A stretch of DNA of 64,000 nt from the NCBI GenBank assembly GCA_905250075.1, contig CAJNOP010000366.1, positions 62,001-126,000 on the forward strand, in the 5' to 3' direction. Below the pieces are notes generated by a model. That model was given only the letters and a program-made list of their open reading frames with translations, had not been told where the DNA came from and did not search any database. Shown piece after piece: positions 35,200 through 50,000 of this stretch. The stretch is from Rotaria sp. Silwood1 (taxonomy: Eukaryota; Rotifera; Eurotatoria; Philodinida; Philodinidae). The position numbers were made by a program, and so were the translations under genes. Numbering within the stretch: the stretch's first letter is position 1; the number at the start of each line of letters is the position of its first letter.

Positions 35200-37960
35200 C
35201 ATCAAGAATCGGATCACAATGTATTTCTAACAGTTTATGTGATTTGATTTAATAAGAATCGTTAAAATTAGTTAGAATTTTTTTCATGATTTATGAAACC
35301 CATACTATCACCTCATTTCGAATAAATTTGTAAAAATAAAATATGCCATGTTTAGAGGTTTTCCACGTCATGTGACACTTCTCTGAATAACATTTCACAT
35401 TGATTACAAATCAAATTTCAGATCATAAGAAAGAGAGTATTTTGGATTTGAAAAATCCATTTTGAGCCTTCAAAATAAACCGCATTTTGTATTTATCAAT
35501 CGAAAAATTTTCAAAACAAAAATAGACTAACACATCATTCAATTCTCCAAAAACAAACATATATCTGTTTTTGATGATCCTTGCTAAGAAAAAATAATAT
35601 TTTCTTGTACAGTTATTGGACACCTTTTTGAAAGTTACAGCTTCATACTCGTGTGAAACAATCATATCTGCGTAAAAGACAAATATCTATGAAAAGCAGG
35701 GTTTCTTGAGCATACTTAGTATTTCAAAACAAGGTCAGGCAAAAAACAACATCGTAGCGTTACGTGCATTTTTTGAGTTTTGTCATCAATCAAAAGTTGT
35801 TATAAGACCAGTTTTTTTACCATTCGATAGCACATCGCATGACCTAAAGAATTCGTTTCAAACCTTTTCAATGTATTTTCTAGAAGTGACAAACAGAATT
35901 AGAAGTTGTGGGTTTGGGGTGAGTCGGTGAAGAAAAGGCCCGCATTAACATTCACATCCACACCCTCATCATTCAGTCAAACAAGTAACGAAAAAAATCG
36001 ATATTTTTAGGCATCAAAAGTGCCAATTTTAACGCAGTAAAAATATTTGTTTGTCGAAGTAAAAGAAATTTGAAACCTTATTTTTCGTCAAGGTGTTTTT
36101 TTCTTTAAGGAAAGAAAAACTTTTTGACACATTATAATGTGTACAAGAGTTCGATACGGATCGGATTAGACATGATAACAGAATAGACTATTTCTTCACT
36201 ACAAACGGATAGTGATATTGATCATGACAATGACAGTTGTCATCATTTCTCAAGATGCGTATGTAGACGAGCCACGAACATCACGAAAACAAGACAAATT
36301 AACTCGATATTTTAGATTCAGCCATCGTGAAATAATTAGAAATGATATACTTGATTCTTAGAAAATGATGATCGGCTCTTTACTAGGTTTGACAAAAGTA
36401 ACATCTGAAATTTTGACTGTGCTAGTAAGATTAGCGAGCTGTGAGCGCTGATTAAAGATTTCGAAGAACGTAATAAATAATATCATTTTTCTGTGTTCAA
36501 CAAAGAAAATTAAATAAAAGCCAATAATAGATGGCATACAACAAAAGAAACCGATTCGTTAAGACTGCATAGTGATCGATTCTTTTCAAACTTGAGTGAC
36601 TGGGAATTAATAAAAACAGAATGTATACGAAAGATCAGGTTATGTTTAAAAAAATTTGACCTTGAATCGAATGAGATCGTGTCATAGCATGGTCGGATCG
36701 CGCTCAAAGAGTTTTACTCGGGTCGGGTCACAAAAATTAGACACGTCAGAAATACTGATGTATACTGTTGCCGCGTAAAACCGTTGAGGTTTTTGTCCAT
36801 TGTCTGTCTGAAATATAGATGTCTTTGATTCAGAATTTGAACAAAATTTTGAAGATAATTAATTTCCAATAAAGATATATACTAAGTATAATCCAAATCA
36901 TCAAAATTCAAACAGATTAGGAACACGTGTCACAAAACTTGCTGGACGTAACTATTCGTTTATGCTCTGACTCTCATATTCACTATGATGACATGTCGTT
37001 TGAATACAACGACTACTAACAAGCTATGGATTGTGATTGCAATCTTACGACGCAATGCCTTACAATTGCCTTTTTTTTGCATTTGTTTCTAGTAAAAAAT
37101 GCATCTTTACAGTTTACTAAATTGAAAATATTTTGCGCTACTCATACCGTCGTTAAAAGCAGTCGATGCATACATTTTTTTCTCTTACAAGTGGTAATGA
37201 AAGAAAAAAAATCGAAACGATGCTGTTTATTTTACAATTTGGTTTATAAAAAGAAGATGTAAGCGTGCATTAATTTTGCTTTTTTTTTCGTCGCAAGTAA
37301 GTGAATGTAAAGATTAGAAAAAAATTGACTATGAGATTATCAAAGCAGTTAAGAGCTCGCATTCATCTACACAGATCTAATCTGATGAATAATGGCGAGT
37401 ATTTTGTGTTATCAAACATATGCATTGCTTTATTTCTTCAGAGACTAACTGTTGCAATAGTAATGTTAGACTATGTTTTGTTCTCTTCAAACTGCTGCGA
37501 CAGACAAGTAATCGGAAATTCGACGTTTTTATGCGTAAAAATGTCAACTTTTTTCTTGCTTCTCTGATTAGTTGGTCTACATGGCTTCTGCTTTAAAAAT
37601 TTCGCTTTAACTTTAATCATACATAAAAGAGTATGAGATGTAAATATCTGTCATAAAGTACTTTTCAATGCTTAATCAGATTTCAAATTGGACAATGTGA
37701 TCAGAATAGTAATCGTCACTCCATTGTGTTCAGCAGGAAACCAGACACTAATAGATTCTACTAGCAAGAGCCTATTGGGTGATCGTTTGTTTTCATTACT
37801 GAGAGCGAGGTTTTCTTGATGGCGAGAACATCATCAAAGACTTAGTTAGATCCTTTAACTACACTATCACTACACAAGTTATTTGGGTACGCAGACGTGT
37901 GCAACGATTGGGAGAGCTAAGAGTAAAAGCGTTGGATATAGATGTTGCTTGAATCTTACT
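35200..37960. other. no recognisable gene
   Basis: AT-rich with scattered short open frames; none has a domain or splice context that I can support. Confidence 0.35.
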
Positions 37961-37964
37961 TTAT

Positions 37965-38290
37965 AAACTCTAATACAACCATAGCCTCACCCATTCTCAC
38001 ACCAAGCCATACACATCTCCACTCTAACGAAACAATATCCAAGCGCATATCCCTCTGACTCTTCACATTACATCTCTCAGGCCTCACACCACGCCAATCA
38101 TTTTCATATGCCATCGCATTCACTTCCACACCACATTCTGCCTATCGGCCTGCTACATTTTCTTAGTCCTCACGCCATACCTATACCCAACACATTCACT
38201 GCACATCCTTCATCCATCCATAATCTAACTATTGACCCGTGAGTCGTAACTGCTAAGCTAGACCCAGACACACACACTCAACATTGTATG
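37965..38290. other. C-rich, G-poor stretch, function unknown
   Basis: The + strand is strikingly rich in C and A with few G (many CACACC, CCATAC, CATTCAC words), unlike both flanks. No gene or exact repeat unit is evident. Confidence 0.5.
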
Positions 38291-38724
38291 TATAGGTTAT
38301 GTATATAGAATTATCAACCTTTTGTTATTCACGCCCAAATGCCACAGCAAGATAGTTGGACTTAAAATTGGTTGAGTTATGATTTGCGGTAAAAACTGTT
38401 TTACTTTTAACCGATTTTTCTACCTATGAAATTTTTGAGCAATAGTTTTTATTTCAGCTATGATCATGTAACGAAACAGTTTGTACTGCCGCTCCAGGCC
38501 TATAATTCTTGTGTCTGGTTTTGGTGCTTTCCCACCGATTTCGAACAAAACGCTACTGCTTCTTTTCATAAAATGATCAACTCCTGGAATTTGTCATAAG
38601 ATGCTTAGCTCTTACCGAAAACGAAAAAATCTGCTCATCGAATTTGGGCATCGTATTCCTGCTTCCAGGAGTCGATCATTTCTTGGAGTTTCTCAGTTAG
38701 TTCACTCGTATGTTGCTTACTTGA

Positions 38725-39233
38725 AACGTGAGTGAAGTTGCCACCTGATTCGGGTATTTTCACCACCGATTCGCCCAGAAAGTGTTCCAGGTTGTTCTCG
38801 CTGTGTTACAAGTAGAATTCGATGAGTCCTATCCAACGGTGCAATCAGATTTTCAATAGCTCAAACTGAGGTCCCAAAAATCTCAAAATACTGATTTTTG
38901 CTAGTAAAATTTCATCACTCGATTCGAGTATTTCCACTATCGATTCAACCAAGGACCTGTTTCAATTGTTCCAATAGGTGTTCCAAGTACAACTCAACGA
39001 GCTCTATCGTATGGTATGCTCAGATTTTCGGTAGCTCAAAATAAAATTTTTGAGATTTTGGTTTGGGCTACAGAGTTTTGAAAATTTTATTTTGAGCTAC
39101 CAAAAATCTGAGCATACCATTCGATAGAGCTCGTTGAGTTGTACTTGGAACACCCATTGGAACAATTGAAACAGGTCCTTGGACGGATCGGTGGTGGAAA
39201 TCCCGAATCGGGTGGCAACTTCACTTACGTTTA
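38725..39233. mobile_element. foldback element, about 509 bp
   Basis: TACTTGA flanks both sides (38718-38724 and 39234-39240); the left copy can be read as 8 bp, TTACTTGA. The ends AACGTGAGTGAAGTTGCC and, inverted, AACGTAAGTGAAGTTGCC match. The inner arm (about 38945-39045 against 39080-39185) is a near-perfect palindrome around a 30-bp loop and includes GTACAACTCAACGAGCTCTA and its complement. The left arm is longer because a related unit (ATTCGGGTATTTTCACCACC / ATTCGAGTATTTCCACTATC) is repeated. There is no coding capacity. Confidence 0.8.
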
Positions 39234-39523
39234 CTTGAGGTATACTATGGCTCACGATGTATTGTGAGCATTGTTTATGGATGAGTGCCTATTTAGCATA
39301 GTCATCAACGACAGGCTTTTGCCATTATTTTGTGCAACGTATGTAAAATCTCGTTAGTACTCGTAAACAACGACTGTAAAAGATTGCAATGAACAATCTC
39401 CATAATTCAGAGTGATTAATTAATACACTGCCGATGATAATTGTAAGCACCATATGTAAGTTATCAGGAACTGCAGCGTAAAAGAATATATATATGTATG
39501 TGACAGAATGGAGAAAAATATGA

Positions 39524-39598
39524 TCCCTCATGAAATTCGAACTAGGCGCCTTGAGCTCTCTGAGTAGATATTCTAGGCCAACTAGACTAGAGGAGACA
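39524..39598 (-). repeat. tRNA-like sequence, possibly a SINE head or tRNA pseudogene
   Basis: On the minus strand TAGTCTAGTTGGCCTAGA resembles a tRNA D-arm/A box, and GTTCGAATT some 35 nt later resembles the T-loop/B box, at normal tRNA spacing. Acceptor and T stems pair poorly (few Watson-Crick pairs), so it is not an intact tRNA. An AT-rich tail follows on the minus strand. Confidence 0.4.
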
Positions 39599-39599
39599 T

Positions 39600-40350
39600 A
39601 TATCTCAGTTTAGTGTCGCATGTGACCTGTTGCACAATTTTGTAATAGAAATCAAGAGGAGACAGGATAGCTAAGCAAAATTGTAAAAACATCCATAAGA
39701 AAGGCTTAGTCATAAAATATCAGCTCCGATACATTGATATAGTATGTGGTGTCGTGATGAACTAAGCCTTTTGTAGTGCTCATTCAAACTTTTCGGACTA
39801 TGGAATGTTAAGATCTTTAACCATGATTTATGTTTATCAAACTTTTCTTTCGCATGCAGACAAAGTTTATCAGAAAGTACCTGTTGCCAATTCAAGTTTC
39901 AACTGATTAAAAGAAAAGATATTTTTCTGATGGAGAGCAAATACATGTACGAACAATTCACAAATTCTCGAATCTGTTAAGCTTCTAGGCCAAATGGCAT
40001 ATCTCTTGAACTTCATTTTTACTTTAAGAACATGAAAGGGAGCATATTTTGAAGTGAAAAGTTGTTAGCACAATCCCTACAGAATTAAATATGTGACACG
40101 CGATATATCTAGATGTATCATTAATTAGGAATTTTGCAACATAGGATTATATTTATCATTTCTGATGTTTTGTTAGTGTACGTTCGTGATGAAAGGCTTT
40201 TATCATAATGCGTTTCAATGAAGTTTGATAGAAGGCCAAACACAGGTATCTTATATTCAATCCTCTTGCATTAATATCTCGCAATCGAATTCGTTGTCAT
40301 GACCGCTGAGCACAGAAACCCAAGTTTCTACCATTATACTACAATATTCT
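39600..40350. other. no recognisable gene
   Basis: Nothing supported beyond short AT-driven open frames. Confidence 0.35.
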
Positions 40351-40356
40351 TTTTAG

Positions 40357-40545
40357 ATCGTGTTTTATAAAAGCTTCACTAGTTCAGCAGAAGAAGTTCA
40401 CATTGTCTATATTCAAGAAATTCAAGCTTCATTTCCTACGGTGCGACCCACGTTCGAAAAAATTGACACTATCGGTACAAGTAAACAATTGACACCTGCA
40501 AAAATTTTGGCCCAATGCAAGCATCATTGCATGGATCATCCAATA
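40357..40545 (+). CDS. candidate exon, 63 codons, unassigned
   Basis: Bounded by an acceptor-like TTCTTTTTAG and a donor GTAAGG, open throughout, with coding-like composition (EEVHIVYIQEIQASFPTVRP, SKQLTPAKILAQCKHHCMDH). It lies upstream of the PLAT gene on the same strand, but its phase-0 end does not match the phase-1 start of the first visible PLAT exon. It may therefore belong to another transcript, or an intervening exon was missed. No domain recognised. Confidence 0.35.
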
Positions 40546-41021
40546 GTAAGGAGATTTGTTAATCCTCAATATAGATTGCAATCAACAGATAGGAAAGAGA
40601 ACGAGGAATCTTTCCTTGCTTTTCTTATAGTTTCCTGGTTTCCATCAACGAATTTCAGATGTGTGTTAACTTAACTGTGTAAAACATTTTCTAAGTAGAT
40701 ATATTGAACATTAAAGCAAGAGCATCTCTTGCAATTAGTTACGTAATTCGACTAGTATTAAAATAATGTTTTTCACAGTAAACGAAAGGACTTTAAGTTA
40801 GTACGGCGAAAATAAACATGTGGTAAGCCTTAGTTTAAAAATGATTAGAATTATAAAAATCACTTTGATCATTTACATCAATACTATAAACGATTCAAAT
40901 AATGATAGAAATAAAGTTATTAGCAGTAAGTGAAAGAATTAATCAAATTATTATAACTTACTTTAAACGCTAATACAAATTCGGTGTTTCAAAATAATTT
41001 TCTTATCTAATTTTTATCTAG

Positions 41022-44000
41022 TGACTTCATATGAAATAATTGTCTATACTGGTGACAAAAGTAATGCTGGTACAGATAGTAAAGTTTATATAACATTATT
41101 TGGAAATCATNNNNNNNNNNGTGAAACAACTCCAATTAACCTTGATAATAAAAATAACAATTTTGAAGCTGGAAAGTGAGATTTCAAAAATATTTTTTAA
41201 TGATTAAAAACGTTTTTCTTTTCCTCTAATAGAAAAGATGAATTTATAATAGAATGTCCAACTGTTGGTGAAATACATAAAATTTTAATTGCACATAATA
41301 ATAAAGGCTCAGCACCTGGTTGGTTTTTGGATCGAATATTAATTGAAGATCTTAAGAATAATCATTTATATGAATTTCCATGTAATAAATGGTTAGCAAA
41401 AGATGAAGATGATAAACAAATATCTCGTTTTCTTGTTCCAAAAAAATCAACTGATCATCCGAAAGAACCGATAGAAGGTAAATAAATTTTTATATTAAGA
41501 AAACAAAAAAAAGGATCAAATGTTTTTATTTTTCGTCATATTCAAGAATATTTACGAATAATAGTATGTTTAAAAAAATTCTATAGATTCGATTTGATTT
41601 TTCATATGAATATAAAACGTATTGATTATTGTGTTTTTTAGGTGTGACATATATCATAACGGTTTATACGGGTGATAAAAAAAATGCTGGTACAGATGCC
41701 CGAGTTTATATAGTTATGCATGGTAAAAATTCATCATCAAGTCAAATACTTTTAACTGATGGAAAATTTGAAAATAAATCTATCGATAAATTTACAACCG
41801 ATGATTCAATTGATCTTAGTCCATTAACAGCATTAGATATTGGACATGATAATAGTGGAGTTGGAGCTGCATGGTTTCTTGATAAAGTTTGTTTAAATGT
41901 TTTAATAATATCTATTTGTTTTAAATCATTAATAGAGAATAAAGAGAAAATTGAAATGTAAAGATTAGAAGTAGAACAGTCAAATATTTATAAAATAATG
42001 TAATCATTCGAATGAAATATGCCAAAAATTTCAATAAATAATCATTAATATCTTAATAGAAGAATATTTATATTATATTAATTAGTTCTTACTTTTATTC
42101 AATATAAATAGATGAAGCAATGATAGAAACACATCAACTTTTCTAATAAATAAAAATAATAAGAGAAAATAATATTATTCTCATCATATTTAAATCAAAT
42201 AAAAAACAAAAATGTTCAATAGTGTCTTTCAACTCTAAAAGAATAATAAGATTTAAATTAATTCAATAATAATGCTATTAAGCTATAAAAAAAATGTGAT
42301 GATCGAGGAATTCGACTTGATAAGGTAATAATGAAGAATAAAAGAAAAACATTGATGAATAATCTTATAATTATAATTGAATTAAATTATATTAAGGTTG
42401 TTGTCGACTGTCCAAGAACGGGTATTAAACAAACATTTCCATGTTATAATTGGTTAGATAATAATCAAGGTGATAAATGTATTGAACGTCGATTAAAAGA
42501 AGATTTATCATTACGTAAAACTCGTCCACCAAGTAAATAAATAAAGAATTATATTCATAAATAAATATTATTTATCTAGCTGTACCATGGTACATATGGG
42601 TTTATACAAGTGATATTAAACAAGCTGGTACAAATGCTCAAGTTATTCTTGTTCTTTATGGTAATCATGGAAAATCAATAAATATTAAATTAGAAAAAAA
42701 TTCTGATACATTACAACAAGCTCATTGTGATCAATTTAAAGTTGATATAAATGATGTTGGTATACCATTTAAATTACGTGTTTCTATTAATAATAAATAT
42801 TTATCTCATTCATGGCATCTTGACAGAGTATATTTACAATAAAATTAATTTTTATTTATTTATTTATTTATTTTCTACTTATTAAATATTTAGATTGAAA
42901 TGATTAATATTAAAACAAATGAAGAATATAGATTTTATTGTAGAAGATGGTTATCGAAAACCGAAGATGATAAACAATTAATTCGAGAATTACCAGCCGA
43001 AGGAGCACAAATTTTAAAAGCTTTACCTATTGTTAAATATATTGTTGATATATATACTGGAAATAAACCTAATGCTGATACAGATGCTAATCTTTTTATT
43101 AATATTTATGGAGAATATGGTGATACAGGAGGTTATTTATATAACATTTTTATTTTATTCATTTTTATTGAAAAGACGTTTTTTTTTCTAGTACGTCCAT
43201 TAGAATATTCATTACAAAATAAAAAGAAATTTCAAAGAAATCAAGTAAAAAAGATATTTAAAAAAAAAATATTCATCAAAATTTTTTTTTGTTTTGTTTT
43301 TAGGTTGATAGTTTTATTATTGAAGCTGTTTTATTAAAGGAACTACGAAAAATCCATATTGGTCATGATGGTACTGGTTAGTTATATTAATAAAAATAAT
43401 TTATTCGTTTTTTTTGTTTTTATTATATTATTGATATTATCATTTGATAGGAATAGATTCTCAATGGTTTCTAAATAAAGTTGTTATTCGATCAGAAGAT
43501 CAACCATATCAACCAGTTACATTTATTTGCGACAGGTTATTAATTAAATTAATTTTCTATTTTTAAGAAAAAAAATTAATTTCTAGATGGCTTTCTATTA
43601 ATAAAAATGGTCAACAAATTATTTGTGAATTAACACCAACAGAATATATTGATCAGACAATATATTATGTTAAAATAAAAACTGGGGATGTTTTTCAATC
43701 TGGAACTCATGCTAATGTACATTTACAAATATTTGGTGAAAAAAGTCAAACAGATTATATTCAACTTAATAATATTAATTATTCAATAAATACATTTCAA
43801 TGTGGATCAATTGATATGTTTACTATTCAATATTATGATCTTGGCAAAGTTTGTTATTTATTTATTTAATTAAATTAATATTATATTTATATTATTAATA
43901 GATAACACATATACGAATTGGACATGATGGAACAAGTTATAATCCAGCATGGTTTATTGATTGGATTGATATTGATGTACCTAAACGACGAGAAATTTAT

Positions 44001-47000
44001 AGGTTAATTATTGTATTTATTCATTTCAATAGTTTATCTTTTATGTCTTGTTAAATGTTTAAAATATTCGAGAAAGAAGAGAAGAATTATTAATCAATGA
44101 AATTGATCTCTCTCTCTTTCTCTCTCTCTAATTAATTGCTGATTGAAATCTATCCTCTAGGAGAGTTCTACTGTCCAATATTCATATAAAAATTTATCAT
44201 TTATCTTAATATGAATTATATATCAATGTGATTAAATATTCTTTGTTCTTAATGATAACATTTTTCACACTGATATATTTATTCTATTAGGATATTATTG
44301 ACAAATTTTCTATTATGAAAACATCAATTCACTTTGAATAATTTAATTTTCATCGAAAAATTCAGCCGTGATTCCCATCTCAAGGTTTCCTCTCTTTTCA
44401 ATAATAGAGAAGTTTTCTTTCACAATTAGACTTACATTTTGACTATATTTATTTTATTCATAAAAACAGCGACCTAAGATTCATGAAAATATTTTGCAAC
44501 AAAAATAGATCTACTCAGTTTTCTGTGCTGATTTCGAATATATATATATATGATTATATTTCGAAATAAGTCCAACTATTCAGGAAAAAAAACTGATCAT
44601 CATTTGTCGAGGAAGATCAATTTCATCGATTAAATATTTGTCTCTTATATCTGATAAATCACCTTGAATCTTTTGAAACTTAGTCTATGTATCTTTATCG
44701 AATTGAAAGTTAAAGTTCAGAGTTGAATATAAATGAAACTTTCGAAAATATTATTAAAATTTTTTAAAATTTCTCTGTGGATAAATAAACACACAGAATT
44801 TCTCTAGTTAAATCTACTAAATGATCGACTATGAAAAAAAAACTCATATATAAAAGTTTCCTTATTAGTCAAAAATTACAATTTCAATTAATTTAAATAA
44901 AAATGAGCTAAGATCTTTCCTCAAATATAATTGTGTTTCTATGGAAGATAATAGAAAATGTAGCAATATAATTTTAGTTTGACACAATAATATATATATA
45001 TAGAAAAAAAAATCGAATTGCTCAATATGTTGAAAAGTTCTGATATAAATTTGAATTGATATAATAAGATAATTGTTTGTTTGAATAAATAATATTGTTA
45101 TAATTAAATGTTATTGTTAAATTTGAATAGATTTGTCTGTAATCGTTGGTTAGATAAAAAAGAAGGCGATGGAAGAATTGAATGTGATCTAAAACCAACT
45201 GAAGTTATTAAAACACGTATTTATTTATAAAAATAATTAATATTCGATAATTAAAATAAAAACTAATATTTTATTCTAGATATTCAATATGAAATAACAA
45301 TTTTTACTGGTGACAAAATAGATGCTGGTACTGATGAAAATATATTTATTCAAATATTTGGTTTACAGAATAAAACAGAAGAAATTATTCTTGAAAAAAA
45401 AATTGGATCATTTCAAAAAAATTCAGTATAAAGAATTTTTTGTGTTTTTTTTTTTGTACACTAATTTTATTTTAGATTGATAAATTTCTATACGAAGCTG
45501 TTGACGTTGGAAAAATCGAAAAAATTCGAATTGGTATTATATCAGAAAAATTAACTTCGACATGGTATCTTGAAAAAGTAAAATTTTTTATTAAAGCTTT
45601 TTTCTTTTTTAAGAATCTTAATTTTTTAAATTAAGATTCTTATTCAACGGCATTTAAATCAATCATTTGATGAACGAAAAAGAACATTTTATCCACATAT
45701 TGAAGAATATTTGTTTATTTGTCAACAATGGTTTGATAATGATCAAACTATTCGAGAATATTTCCCAACTAAACAAAATCAAACTCTAATAACTTCTCGA
45801 AAAGGTAAAATGAAAAATATTGTTTAAATTAAATTAATAAATAATATTATTAGAAGTAAATTATCTTATATATGTTTATACGGGTGATCAAATTGATGCT
45901 GGTACTGATGCAAATGTTTTTTTAACAATTTATGGTCAATATGAAGATTCAGGTTAACAATTTAATTTCATTTCAATTAACTCTTTTATCATTTATTTTA
46001 GGTGAACGTCAATTAACCAAATCAAAAACAAATATCAATTCATTTCAACGAAAACAAGTTTTCTTTTTATTTTTGATAATTTATTTATTTTTTTCCTTTT
46101 AAAAAACAATTTTTTTTTCAATTTTAGGAAGATATTTTCGAAGTCAAATCTCTTCCATTGGGAAAATTACAAAAAATAAAAATTCGTCATGATAATCAAG
46201 GGGTATGAAGATTTTATCGAGAGTTATTAGTCACAATCATACAAGTCGAACAATAAAATATTATTTTTTTGAAAATAAATATTCTTTTCGGATGATGAGA
46301 AAGAAAGAAATTCAGCAAACATTTTCAAATAGTCTTTAAAAACAGATTTAATAAAAGAAATTTTAATTCTAAAGATTATTTATATCATCTTTCACATTTT
46401 AATTCTCCCAAAATAGATTTTTAATTGTATTTATTTTTCGATTCTAATATATTGAAATGATTAAAACAATTCGAAAAATTGTTAATGAAAACAAAAAAGA
46501 GATAGTTTTGTAGATAGTTACTATTGAAATGAATTTTTATTCGATAATAAATGTTTAATCTAGTTGATAACTGATCAGTTTTTGTTTCGAGAACGATAAG
46601 TGTCATCATTAATATCCTAAAGAATATATTTTAATTCTCTTATAAATAAACATTTATTATTTATAACTAACAAAAAATCTTTTGTTTTATTTTAACAGAT
46701 AGGTTCTTCCTGGTATCTTGATCGAATTGAAATTGTTGATTGTGAAACTGAGCTTAGGTAAATAAATTGAAAAAAATTCAAATGAAAATTATTCAATTAT
46801 TGTTTTATTATAAAAAAAAACGAAAAAAGATATTATTTTATATGTGAAAAATGGTTATCTATTGATAAAGATGATCGAATTATATCAAGAGAAATAGTTG
46901 CATTTAAAAATAAAATTCTTCCTCAATTATCTAAACTTAAAAGTAAGTTTAAAAGAAAAAATAATTTATATTAATTATAAATCGATTAACTGACATTTTC

Positions 47001-50000
47001 TTTTTTTGACAATGTTTTTGTTTTTATTCTTTTTAAATAAATGTTAACATTAGATAGAATATATCGAATAACAATAATTAATTCGGATAAATTCTTTACT
47101 GGTATAAATAATAATCTTTATATAATTATATATGGAGAATACAATTATAATACAGGTTAAATTTATTTATATGTATATTAAATAAAACAAAAAAAAAATA
47201 TATTTTATATTAATAATAGATAGAATTAAATTAATTAGATCAAAAACAAATAAAAATCAATTTGAAATTGAAACAATCGATATAGGTCAACCAAAAAAGA
47301 TTAAGTATTATTATAATATAATAAAAATAAATAATTTAAATTGAGTTTTTTTTTGTTTTTATTTAAAAGAATTATTCATGATCATTCAGATTTTTCATTA
47401 GATTGGTTATTAGAAGATGTTGAAATTGAAATACCAACCTTAGGTCATAAATGGATATTTCAATATGATAAATCGATAAATAATATAAAAAATGATTATA
47501 ATTTTGAAATTGATTTATATCCAAAACAAATCTCAATTGAACTTTCAAGATCATGTAAGAATTAATAATATATTTTATTTTATTTTACAAATATATTTAT
47601 TAATATTTTGATTAGATGTTCGATATGAAATAAAAGTTTATACATCAAATATACCTGGTGCAGGAACAGATGCGAATGTTTTTATTCAAATATTTGGAAT
47701 AAATAAATCAACTGATAAAATAATATTATCGAATAAAATTGATCGATATAGAATATTTAAAATAGGTTCTATTGATACTTTTTTAATTGAACTTGATGAT
47801 ATTGGAGATAATATTGAAAAAATTCGTATTGGACATGATAATCAAGGTTTTGGTAAATTATTATTAAGATTTTAAATAAAACAAAACATTTCTTTTTCTA
47901 AATAGATCCATCATGGCATTTAGATCGTGTTGAAATTCGTCGATTAATTAAAGGTGAAAAGAGCAAAACATATTTATTTAAATGTAATCGGTGGTTTTCG
48001 AAATCTGAAGATGATCAATCTATTGTACGTGAATTAATTAAAGATAAATTTCTTAATAAATATATAATAGATATATATATAAATGATAAATTATCTTATT
48101 ATAAAAATGAATATATATATATAACAATATATGGAGATAATTATTATACAAATGAATATAAATTCGAATTATCTCAAACATATATTAACAAAATTGAAAC
48201 AAATAAAATTCATAGATTTATAATTGAATCGGATTATTTAGGTTATATATATAAAATTAAAATTCGACATAATTATTATCAATTATTAGAAAAAATTCAA
48301 ATTAATGATGATAAACAAATATTTACTTTTTATTCTCAACAATCATTATCAATTAATAAAGATGATTCAAATATTGAACAAATATTTTATGAAAAGGTTT
48401 TTTTTTTTTATTTTTTATTGATTAATATAAGATTTTTATTATTATTTAAAGGATTATCAAGGTTTAATAATTAATAAAGAATCATTTGAAGAATATATTC
48501 CTTATATAATTAAAATAAAAACTGGTCAATCATATGATGCTGGTACATCAGCAAATGTATTTATTCGTTTAATTGGTTCGAAAGGTCGTCAAACATCTCG
48601 AATAGAATTAAAAGTAATGCATCGACAATATTTTCAACCAGGAAAAATTGAAACATTTTCATTAGAAGATATTGATATTGGAGATGTAAATATGATTGAA
48701 ATAGAACATAATGGTTATAATATAGATGATGATTGGTTTATTGATGATATTATTATTGAAATGCCAACGAAACAACGAACATTTTATTTTATTTGTAATC
48801 AATGGTTATCTTTATATAAAGGTGATAGAAAAACAAAACGTTTATTTAAATTACAAGATTTAAATAAAGAATCATTTCATTCATGTAACATTTTATTTTA
48901 TTTTATTTTATTTTATTTTAATTATTAGTTTTATTATTTTATAGTAATTCCATATATAGTCAAAATAAATACAGGAAATATTGAAAATTCTTATATTGAT
49001 TGGGATATTTCTTTGAAATTATTTGGTACAATTGATTCATCATCTGAATATATTATTAAAAAAGATCAAAGTTATTTCCAACGATCAACTATCAATGTAT
49101 TTCAAGTTGGTTATTTATATTAATGTTTTGTTTTTGTTTTTGTTTTTCGAATTTATAAAAACAAAAAAGTTTATTTATTGTGTTGTTTTCTTTTTAAATC
49201 TAGTGTCAATTCGAAGATGTTGGTATACCAATTAAATTACGTGTCAGACTATTACCGTTATCAAAATATAGTCAAAATCAATGGTATTTAGAAAATATTC
49301 AACTTATTAAATATCCAAATGAAAATCTAAGAGAAGAAACATATTTATTTGAACTTAATGATTGGATAGGACAGGAAAGAGATTATTATATTGATATACC
49401 TATTAAAAAAGATTATAAACTATCAAATAATCGAACAACTTATCGTATTATAACTAAAACAAGTGATATTGATAATGCGAATTGTGATGCAAATGTATTT
49501 ATTATTATATCAGGTATTTTTTTTTTTTTTTTAATATAGAATATAAATCGATAGAGATAATCTATTTAGGTCAATATGGTCAAAGTGATAAATTAGAATT
49601 AAAATATTCTTCAACATATATTAAGAAATTTCAACGTAATCATGAAGATATATTTACATTTGAAAATCTAATAAATTTAGGTCAATTAAATAAATTAATT
49701 ATATGGCATGATGATTCATCAATACTTAATAATTCTTGGCATTTAGAATATGTTAAAATCGATGATATTATAACAGGAGAAACATATATGTTTATATCTA
49801 ATAAATGGTTATCATCAACTAAAGATGATCGAAAAATTCTACGAGAATTATTTTCAAATAATCATTCAGATTATAAATATAAATTTAATTCATTAAAACA
49901 ATCTCAATTAATATTATATCAAATTGAAATTTATAATTCAGATAAATTAAATGTTGATATAACACAGTATCAATGGATTATTATTCAAGGAAATAATAAT

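Noticed and set aside
42331-42540. Separate small gene with its own ATG and TAA
   Set aside because: Its C-terminal half is a PLAT-gene exon (contains [14 protein letters not shown]) ending at a donor GTAAAT; the start and stop lie in introns.
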